A DNA stretch of 64,000 nucleotides from SXVE01 sp036388895. GTDB taxonomy: Bacteria; Acidobacteriota; Blastocatellia; Pyrinomonadales; Pyrinomonadaceae. This document shows positions 58,035 to 64,000 of this stretch, in pieces. Both the position numbers and the translations under genes were made by a program. The stretch is from NCBI GenBank assembly GCA_036388895.1, contig DASVQY010000030.1:1-64000 (forward strand), read 5' to 3'. Numbering within the stretch: position 1 is the stretch's first letter; each line of letters starts with the position of its first letter. The notes under the pieces were generated by a model. That model was not told the origin of the DNA. It saw only the letters and a program-made list of their open reading frames with translations, and did not search any database.

Positions 58035-59372
58035 TTAAATTTCCTTTTGAGCTAATTTCCCCCAGTTCTTTATTTCGCGGCGGCGGTAATCCGGCGAAGA
58101 TTTTGCCGATTCGATAGCTTGCTCGAAAACTTCGCGCGCTTTGTCGTTCTCGCCCTGCGATTTCAAAACCTTGCCGAGATAATACAAGCCTTCGGCGTCT
58201 ACGGGGCGACGCTCGATGTATTTTTCCAGCGCCTGACGCGCTTCCGTCAACATATTCGCCGCCAAATAAGTCGCGCCGATTTCGCGCCAGATTTCGCTCA
58301 ATGCGTGTTTGTCGTTTTGTTCGACGACGATTGAAAAATGTTCGAGCGCCTGCTGCAAATTGCCTTTTGTGCGAGCGAATTTGCCGAGCTCGTAATTGGC
58401 ATCAATTTCATTTTTATCAATCTCGACGGCTTTATTGAAATGTTCGAGCGCCTTTGCTTCCTGTCGTCTTTGCAGATAAATCAAACCGAGCTGAACGTGC
58501 GCGTCGGCGTCGCGCGGATTGACGGTCGCGTTGTGCAGAAAGCGTTTGAAATTTTGCCGCTGTCGAAACGCGCCGCCCGCTCCGCGCATTTCGCCGGTGA
58601 TCGCTCCGCCGAAATACATATAAGCGTAGAACAGCAGAAACGGCGAGAAAAGCCACGGCGAAACGTATGTGAAAACATACATTCCGAGGCTGAAAGCGAG
58701 CCAGGCGATGCAAACAGTCGCAATCGCCGCCGCGTAATTTGCCCCCAAAACCGTGCGAAGCGCGAAAACCATCAAAGCGCCGAATAAAATACTGCTTGCA
58801 AACCACATCGCCAGATAAATTTCCGGCGAAACGGCAGACGAATAAAGCAAAATTCCCGCTGCGGCGAACGGCAGATGCGCTGCCGCCCAACTCATCAGCG
58901 AGCAGGTCGCGAGTGCGCCGTAATCGCGCCGGAGAACGACGCCGAAATTTCCCGCGCCGGCGAAAATACTAATCAAAAACACGGCGAAAGGAATATAAAA
59001 AAGCGAAAGCGAAAGAAGCGGCTGAAAAAATGCGGTCGGTTCAAACGAGAAAAATTTGAAAAACGTATTTCCGACGAGCGGAATTGCCGCGCGCTGCGCC
59101 AGAGCCTTTTCATAATCAGCGGCGGCGCGGCGATATTCATCTGCCGCGGCTGGCGAATCTTCGTCAATCAAATCGTAATTCTGCTGGTAAAACTCTGTAA
59201 AACTAGGCGCACTGTAAGCTGACTGCAATTTTGCGTTAATTGTGAGAGAAAAGGCGGCGGAAACGATCAGCACCAAAACGGCGGCGAAAAGCCAGCTGCC
59301 TTTGTCTATGATTTCGCTCATCGTAAAAGCGGGACGCAAATATAACTGAAAGAGAAGTTTGATGTTTTCCAT
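58035..59372 (-). CDS. Membrane protein with Yip1-like core and TPR tail
   Basis: A 445-residue protein. Residues 1-260 contain about six hydrophobic helices and, after the MSEIIDKGSWLFAA start of the domain, resemble a Yip1-type bundle (PLLSLSLFYIPFAVFLISIFAG, RDYGALATCSLMSWAAAHLPFAAA). Residues about 290-440 are four or five TPR units (DADAHVQLGLIYLQRRQEAKAL, NLQQALEHFSIVV, ARQALEKYIERRPVDAEGLYYLGKVLKSQGENDKA). Start at ATG 59372 (MENIKLLFQLYLRPAF); an earlier ATG adds an odd basic-aromatic stretch. The topology suggests cytoplasmic TPRs for partner binding. The function is unknown. Confidence 0.75.
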   Translation of the reverse strand: MENIKLLFQLYLRPAFTMSEIIDKGSWLFAAVLVLIVSAAFSLTINAKLQSAYSAPSFTEFYQQNYDLIDEDSPAAADEYRRAAADYEKALAQRAAIPLVGNTFFKFFSFEPTAFFQPLLSLSLFYIPFAVFLISIFAGAGNFGVVLRRDYGALATCSLMSWAAAHLPFAAAGILLYSSAVSPEIYLAMWFASSILFGALMVFALRTVLGANYAAAIATVCIAWLAFSLGMYVFTYVSPWLFSPFLLFYAYMYFGGAITGEMRGAGGAFRQRQNFKRFLHNATVNPRDADAHVQLGLIYLQRRQEAKALEHFNKAVEIDKNEIDANYELGKFARTKGNLQQALEHFSIVVEQNDKHALSEIWREIGATYLAANMLTEARQALEKYIERRPVDAEGLYYLGKVLKSQGENDKAREVFEQAIESAKSSPDYRRREIKNWGKLAQKEI

Positions 59373-59518
59373 AAATGAGTTCAAGGGTTGAAAGAATATG
59401 AAGAAATGCCGATACAAGCGTAAATCTTAAGCGAAATAACTGTCAAGATTTTTTTCTGCGCCGTTTTTGAGTAAAATCAAATTACTAATTAATTCATTAA
59501 AAAGGAACTTTTATAAAA

Positions 59519-60931
59519 ATGATCGAAGCAGCAAAAACAGAGAAAAAAACACGTATAGAAACGGATTCGATGGGCGAGATCGAAGTCGAAGCCGATAAGT
59601 ATTGGGGCGCGCAGACGGAAAGAAGTTTGCATCATTTCAACATCGGTTTCGATGTGATGCCGCGCGAGATGATTCGCGCTCTTGGAATTTTGAAAAAAGC
59701 CGCCGCGATTGTTAATCATCAATTGAAATCCGACAAAATGGATTTGCACAAAACCGATTTGATCGTTCGCGCGGCAAACGAAGTGATTGACGGCAAGCTG
59801 GACGAACATTTTCCGCTTCGCGTGTGGCAGACCGGCTCGGGAACGCAGACGAATATGAACGCGAACGAAGTCATTTCGAATCGCGCCATCGAAATCGCGG
59901 GCGGAGAAATGGGTTCTAAAAAGCCGGTTCACCCGAACGACGACGTGAATATGTCGCAGTCGTCGAACGACACTTTTCCGACAGCGATGTATATTGCGGC
60001 AGCGGAACGTGTAAACGCGCTGATTCCGACCGTCGAAGAACTTTACAATTCGATAAACGCGAAGGCGGCGGAATACGCCGACGTTGTGAAAATCGGCAGA
60101 ACGCATTTGCAGGACGCGACGCCGCTGACGGTCGGTCAAGAATTCGGCGGCTGGGCGAGCCTTCTTCAGCGCGACATCGAAAGATTGCGGCAGGTTTTGG
60201 ACGGATTGTTTGATCTGGCAATAGGCGGAACAGCCGTCGGCACAGGTTTGAACGCGCATCCAGAATTCGCGGAACGCGCATCCAAACAAATCGCCGAACT
60301 GACCGGGCTGCCGTTCCGCTCGCACCCGAACAAATTCGCCGCTCTCTCAGCACACGACGAAATCGTCTACGCTTCGGGCGCGCTGAAAACTCTCGCTGCT
60401 TCGCTGATGAAAATCGCCAACGACATTCGCTGGCTCGCGTCTGGTCCGCGCTGCGGCATCGGCGAACTGATTTTGCCGGAAAACGAGCCGGGAAGTTCGA
60501 TTATGCCCGGAAAAGTAAATCCGACTCAAAGCGAAGCGATGACGATGGTCGCCGCGCAGGTTTTAGGCAACGACGCCGCGATCGGTTTCGCCGGTTCACA
60601 GGGGAATTTCGAATTGAACGTTTTCAAACCCGTGATGATTCACAATTTCCTGCACTCCGTCCGTTTATTGAACGATGCCTGCAAAGGCTTTATAGAGTTT
60701 TGCGTCAATGGAATCGAACTGAACCGGGCGCAGATTGACGAATACTTAAACGATTCGCTGATGCTCGTTACGGCTTTGAATCATCACATCGGCTACGACA
60801 ACGCCGCGAAAATCGCCAAAAACGCGCATAAAAAAGGTTTGAATTTGAAAGAATCGGCAATCGAATTAGGCTTGCTCACGGCGGAACAATTCGACGAATG
60901 GGTAAAACCCGAGGAAATGACGCATCCGTAA
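59519..60931 (+). CDS. fumC: Fumarate hydratase class II
   Basis: A 470-residue TCA-cycle enzyme. TRIETDSMGEIEVEADKYWGAQTERSLHHFNIG, SGTQTNMNANEVISNRA, HPNDDVNMSQSSNDTFPTAMYIA, KIGRTHLQDATPLTVGQEF and the signature GSSIMPGKVNPTQSEAM are all present, so it belongs to the class II lyase family (homotetramer, no iron-sulfur cluster). AGGA lies 12 bases upstream. The downstream gene starts 18 bases after its stop. Confidence 0.96.
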   Translation: MIEAAKTEKKTRIETDSMGEIEVEADKYWGAQTERSLHHFNIGFDVMPREMIRALGILKKAAAIVNHQLKSDKMDLHKTDLIVRAANEVIDGKLDEHFPLRVWQTGSGTQTNMNANEVISNRAIEIAGGEMGSKKPVHPNDDVNMSQSSNDTFPTAMYIAAAERVNALIPTVEELYNSINAKAAEYADVVKIGRTHLQDATPLTVGQEFGGWASLLQRDIERLRQVLDGLFDLAIGGTAVGTGLNAHPEFAERASKQIAELTGLPFRSHPNKFAALSAHDEIVYASGALKTLAASLMKIANDIRWLASGPRCGIGELILPENEPGSSIMPGKVNPTQSEAMTMVAAQVLGNDAAIGFAGSQGNFELNVFKPVMIHNFLHSVRLLNDACKGFIEFCVNGIELNRAQIDEYLNDSLMLVTALNHHIGYDNAAKIAKNAHKKGLNLKESAIELGLLTAEQFDEWVKPEEMTHP

Positions 60932-60949
60932 TTTTGGAGAATAAAATAA

Positions 60950-61473
60950 ATGAAAGGATTTTTAACCGCACTGTTTTTAGCGCTGCTGATCAATCAACGA
61001 AGGGCGGAATCGTTTTTAAAATTCCAGAAGACGTTTTTCCGATGGATTGGAACAAAAACAATTTTAAAGGAATTCTGATGCTGAGAAAAGATAGCCCTTC
61101 AGGAATTTTCATCGCTTATCCGAACGAAGGTGAAAAGCTTGAAGACCTCAGAGAACGCGCCGCAAAGTTTATAGCGCCGATGTTTGTTCATGATGAAAAC
61201 AAGAAAAAGGAAATAGAATTTCAAAAATCACCGATTCCCGTTCACAAAGGCGACATAGATAATTCCGGGCTTTATTATTCGTATGAAAACGAAAAGGCTA
61301 TGACGCAGATTTTGTTCTACGAGCGCGAGTCAAACGGAAGGAAGGTCATTTACGGCTATTTCGCCAATAAAAACAAGGACGCCAAAGCCAAATCGGTCAA
61401 GGACATTTGGGCTGATGATAAAGGACAAGGAGTTAAAATTTTTGAAAAGTTCTGGAAAACATTTAAAGAGTAA
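60950..61473 (+). pseudogene. Frameshifted exported protein of unknown function
   Basis: ATG 60950 has a good ribosome site (TTGGAGA) and opens MKGFLTALFLALL, a signal-peptide start, but its frame ends after 44 codons. The frame that continues is +1: DQSTKGGIVFKIPEDVFPMDWNKN-LKGILM-type text runs on to a stop at 61473 with normal codon use. So a small deletion near 60985-61000, inside the signal-peptide region, probably joined two parts of one gene. The intact part is about 160 residues, rich in Lys, Glu and Asn (KLEDLRERAAKFIAPMFV, GRKVIYGYFANK, DDKGQGVKIFEKFWKTF). I do not recognise the family. Confidence 0.5.
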
Positions 61474-61884
61474 GAATAAAGAGTAAGAACAATTTTCAAA
61501 CAATAACCTCGAAAGCATATCATGTATTAATGAGTTTTGATTATTTTGCTTTTGTCTTAGTGTTTATCAGCAGAAAGAATTCATTTACAAAGTTTAAGCC
61601 AGAACGAACACTAATCTTCATTCGACAAGTTATAGCTCTTTCTTGAAAATCAGTGTTCGTTCACGGCTAATCATTATTATTTTATTGCTTGCAAACGATA
61701 TTCCGCGAAATCTTTCCAGATGCGCTTTGGGTTAAGGGTGCGACATTTGTCATGCTCGATGTTTCTAGATCTTTATTGGAAATGAATTAGCCGCTCAATC
61801 AAACCATTCTTAGGTGAGAATCAATAAAATTTCAGTTTTTGACATGAGAAAGCAAAGTTTTATATTGGTTTTCGAGAATTCAGC
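61474..61884. other. Non-coding gap of 411 bases with one hairpin
   Basis: GAACGAACACT (61602-61612) is the exact complement of AGTGTTCGTTC (61652-61662) around a 39-base loop. On the minus strand a short frame around 61690-61780 reads EHDKCRTLNPKRIWKDF, protein-like but only about 30 codons between stops. No promoter or gene can be supported. Confidence 0.4.
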
Positions 61885-62433
61885 TTACCCGGCGCTCGTT
61901 CGGTAGTAAAACCAGAAATACGCGACTCCGACGATTGCGGCGGCGAGAAAAAGCATTACGAAAATGCCGACGAGTGTTAAAACGACATATATGATTTTAT
62001 TTTTTGATTTATTTTCTGCGAGTATTTCGGATTTGGCGTTAGCGGCGGAAGGTTGTTCGGATGCGCCTTGCACTTGAAGCGAGGAATTTTCGCTTTCAGC
62101 GGATTTCAGTTCGGATAAATCTACATTAAACAAAGTAATATCCGGCAAATTTTCTTCGGCAGATTGGTTCGCTGTTTTTGAATCGGTATTTTGCTGTTTT
62201 TTCGAAGAAGCCGATGCTGATCGGTCTGACTTTAATGGACAATAACCGTCGGAAACTCGAAAAACCGGTTCGGGCATTTGCCATCCGGTTTTTCCTGGTT
62301 CCTTTTGTTGGTTTTGCGAATTTGTCATTCCCAAACTCTCTGATTTTCCGTCGCCCGAAGCAAAATATGAAGTCTTTTGATTTACCGACGGAGCATCGAG
62401 CGACGGATTTTTCGAGTTGTAGTTTTCATTCAT
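61885..62433 (-). CDS. Tail-anchored membrane protein of unknown function
   Basis: A 182-residue protein starting MNENYNSKNPSLDAP. The N-terminal 140 residues are Ser/Gln/Glu-rich and disordered-looking; LPDITLFNVDLSELKSAE is the only ordered-looking stretch. A single hydrophobic helix near the C-terminus (YVVLTLVGIFVMLFLAAAIVGVAYFWFYY) anchors it. No family recognised. The start was chosen over an ATG 14 codons upstream because of AAGAAGG nearby, though spacing is short. It is downstream (by strand) of the cystathionine beta-synthase gene. Confidence 0.55.
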   Translation of the reverse strand: MNENYNSKNPSLDAPSVNQKTSYFASGDGKSESLGMTNSQNQQKEPGKTGWQMPEPVFRVSDGYCPLKSDRSASASSKKQQNTDSKTANQSAEENLPDITLFNVDLSELKSAESENSSLQVQGASEQPSAANAKSEILAENKSKNKIIYVVLTLVGIFVMLFLAAAIVGVAYFWFYYRTSAG

Positions 62434-62528
62434 TGCCTTCTTTTTCAGTTTGTTCGTATTCTCATCATAAAACAAGCTGTTTTACGAGCGAAACTGTAAA
62501 AAGTTTGCGAAAAATGCTTTATAAATTT

Positions 62529-63896
62529 TTACCTCGGCAAATCGAGCACATCAGAACGAGTGATGATGCCGGTTATTCGTTTGAAATCTTCGATTAAGAC
62601 CGCCGGAGATTTTTTCAGCTTGGTTTTTATCTCGTTGGAACTCGCGTCAACATCAACAATCGGAAAGCCCTTTTCCATCACTTCGCTTACTTTTGCTTCG
62701 AGCAAATCTCGATTTTCGATGAGTTTCGCCAGAATTCGGCTTTCGCGCACGGAACCGACCGAAGCGTTGTTTTCCAAAACCGGAATCTGCGTCACGCCTT
62801 TTTCGTTCATCAAAGCCAAAGTATCGCTGACTTTTTCATCCGGCGAAACGTAAATTAATTCAGCGGGCGCGCCGGAATTTTTGGTTTCAATGATAAGTCC
62901 GGCGGTTATTTTCTGCGGTTCGAGAAGAAGTTTTTCCTTCATCCATTCGTCCGAATGATGTTTGGTTAAATAATGCTCGCCCGTGTCGCAGACGATGAAC
63001 ACGACGACCGCGTTTTCATCGAGGTTTTTAGCGACTTTCAGCGCTCCGGCGAAAATCGTTCCGGTCGAGCCGCCGCAGAAAATTCCTTCGTGACGTCCGA
63101 GCTGTCGCGACATCTCAAAACTTTCGCGGTCGGTGATGTTAATGATTTCGTCAATGATTTTCATGTCGGCATTGCCGACCGGAATGTTTTGCCCGATGCC
63201 TTCGACCAAATAAGGCGTTGCTTCGGGCGCTTGTCCGGTTTCTTTGTAAGTTTTGAAAATCGAACCGTACGGGTCTGCGCCGATGACTTTGATATTCGGA
63301 TTTTGCTCTTTCAAAAAGCGACTCGTGCCGGTAATCGTTCCCCCGGTGCCGATTGATGAAACGAAATGCGTGATTTTTCCTTCGGTATCGCGCCAGATTT
63401 CCGGTCCCGTCGTGCGGTAATGCGCTAAAGGATTTGCCGGATGATTGTATTGATCGGGATAAAAAGAATTCGGGGTTTCAGCCGCGATGCGTTTCGCCGT
63501 TTCGACGTAGTGATCGGGCGAGCCGTATTTCGCCGCCGCCGAACAAATCACGATGTCGGCGCCCATCGCTTTCAAATAACGTCGTTTTTCGACCGAAACT
63601 TTGTCGGTCATCGCAAATATGCATTTGTAGCCGCGAACGGCGGCGACGAGCGCGAGCCCGATTCCCGTATTGCCGCTTGTCGCCTCGATCAGCGTTCCGC
63701 CCGGCTTCAAAATACCTTTTTCTTCGGCGTCGTTAACCATCGAAACGCCGATGCGGTCTTTGACCGAATAGCCCGGATTGAGGCTTTCCATTTTGGCGAA
63801 AACTTGCGCTTTGATGCCGTGCTGACCGGTTATATTATTGATTTTTACGAGAGGCGAATTGCCGATGAGTCCTAAAATATCGCTGTATGTTTTCAT
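62529..63896 (-). CDS. cbs: Cystathionine beta-synthase with CBS domain pair
   Basis: A 455-residue enzyme: PLP-dependent fold-type II catalytic part (1-320) with the PLP lysine K46 in YSVKDRIGVSM, phosphate loop ATSGNTGIGLAL and GTGGTITGTSRFL, SYFPDQYNHPANPLAH-like segment (here SFYPDQYNHPANPLA), followed by two CBS domains (ELIYVSPDEKVSDTLALMNEKGVTQIPVLEN and KVSEVMEKGFPIVDVDASSNEI). It condenses serine and homocysteine to cystathionine; the CBS pair may bind adenosyl ligands for control. With SerA and the gamma-family enzyme at 34781 it suggests reverse trans-sulfuration. No heme-binding N-terminus as in animals. Bases 63897-64000 show nothing else. Confidence 0.94.
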   Translation of the reverse strand: MKTYSDILGLIGNSPLVKINNITGQHGIKAQVFAKMESLNPGYSVKDRIGVSMVNDAEEKGILKPGGTLIEATSGNTGIGLALVAAVRGYKCIFAMTDKVSVEKRRYLKAMGADIVICSAAAKYGSPDHYVETAKRIAAETPNSFYPDQYNHPANPLAHYRTTGPEIWRDTEGKITHFVSSIGTGGTITGTSRFLKEQNPNIKVIGADPYGSIFKTYKETGQAPEATPYLVEGIGQNIPVGNADMKIIDEIINITDRESFEMSRQLGRHEGIFCGGSTGTIFAGALKVAKNLDENAVVVFIVCDTGEHYLTKHHSDEWMKEKLLLEPQKITAGLIIETKNSGAPAELIYVSPDEKVSDTLALMNEKGVTQIPVLENNASVGSVRESRILAKLIENRDLLEAKVSEVMEKGFPIVDVDASSNEIKTKLKKSPAVLIEDFKRITGIITRSDVLDLPR

Positions 63897-64000
63897 TTTT
63901 ATTTTTTTATGTAGATTTCCCGAAAATCAGGATTTTATGTCACGGTATTTTATCCTTTGTCGAGCGCAGTGCAAAATTGAAACACAAAAAAATGTATCTG

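Noticed and set aside
59489..60325. Long open frame on the minus strand opposite fumC (about 278 codons)
   Set aside because: It is the complement of a certain gene, its protein is Arg/Phe/Cys-biased without any domain, and fumC explains the codon pattern.
61690..61780. Protein-like 30-codon fragment on the minus strand (EHDKCRTLNPKRIWKDF)
   Set aside because: Too short, with stops on both sides and no start; it may be a remnant, but no family could be named.
1..64000. tRNA, rRNA, CRISPR array, prophage or intact insertion sequence
   Set aside because: No cloverleaf, rRNA segment, regular direct-repeat array, integrase or transposase frame was seen.

Overview
The window looks like a chromosomal segment of an Acidobacteriota bacterium, most likely class Blastocatellia (Pyrinomonadaceae-like). 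This is inferred from gene families, not from a marker gene: no rRNA or tRNA was found. Supporting families are a winged-helix regulator fused through one membrane helix to a TolB/PD40 propeller, a VWA protein of the acidobacterial type, several secreted NTF2-like proteins, and a small four-cysteine protein family with a membrane tail. Codon use is even along the window. There is no CRISPR array, prophage or intact insertion sequence. Apart from a few repeats and decayed genes the region reads as core chromosome.

Layout. 1-7.9 kb: start of an MgtC-type protein, a GNAT acetyltransferase, a HerA-type ATPase, a CadC-like regulator/propeller, a small coiled-coil protein and a LytS/LytTR two-component pair. 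8.1-14.5 kb: six export-signal genes on one strand (YVTN propeller, M28 peptidase, three NTF2-like proteins, amidohydrolase). 14.6-16.1 kb: dps, with a PerR/Fur-type operator over its promoter, divergent from an MscS channel. 16.4-20 kb: a four-gene pilus/type II secretion alignment operon (PilN, PilO, PilP-like with TIG, pseudopilin) without a motor. 20.3-28.6 kb: FHA-GGDEF cyclase, heptosyltransferase, DUF3108 protein, DUF4912 plus GH57 branching enzyme, a lipoprotein and inositol-phosphate synthase. 28.6-34.8 kb: a single-ring Clp-type AAA+ ATPase behind a structured leader, two HAD phosphatases, a MITE-like element, a membrane protein, a 29-residue-repeat protein and endonuclease III. 34.8-41.4 kb: a trans-sulfuration enzyme, a dead arsI/cadI gene divergent from a live ArsR regulator, tlyA, ctaA, an acyltransferase and a receiver-ATPase fusion. 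41.6-56.2 kb: 2-oxoacid dehydrogenase E2, E1 beta, E1 alpha and E3 scattered over 15 kb, with OmpA, VWA, NAD synthase and serA between them. 56.3-64 kb: two rhodaneses, a methyltransferase, a Yip1/TPR-like membrane protein, fumC, a frameshifted gene and cystathionine beta-synthase.

How the genes fit together. E1/E2/E3 and fumC feed central carbon metabolism; heme A synthase points to aerobic respiration. SerA, cystathionine beta-synthase and the gamma-family PLP enzyme make a plausible serine-homocysteine-cysteine route. GH57 plus DUF4912 suggests glycogen metabolism, and Ino1 starts inositol synthesis.

Most notable are items outside the obvious genes: a sigma-54-like promoter followed about 35 nt later by an intrinsic terminator with no reading frame (a candidate small RNA of about 60 nt), the PerR-like box at dps, the ClpP-loop-like IGF motif in a one-ring Clp ATPase, a seven-copy repeat with exact 29-residue period, and several unrelated intergenic palindromes. 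All family calls come from reading the sequence; no database search was run.
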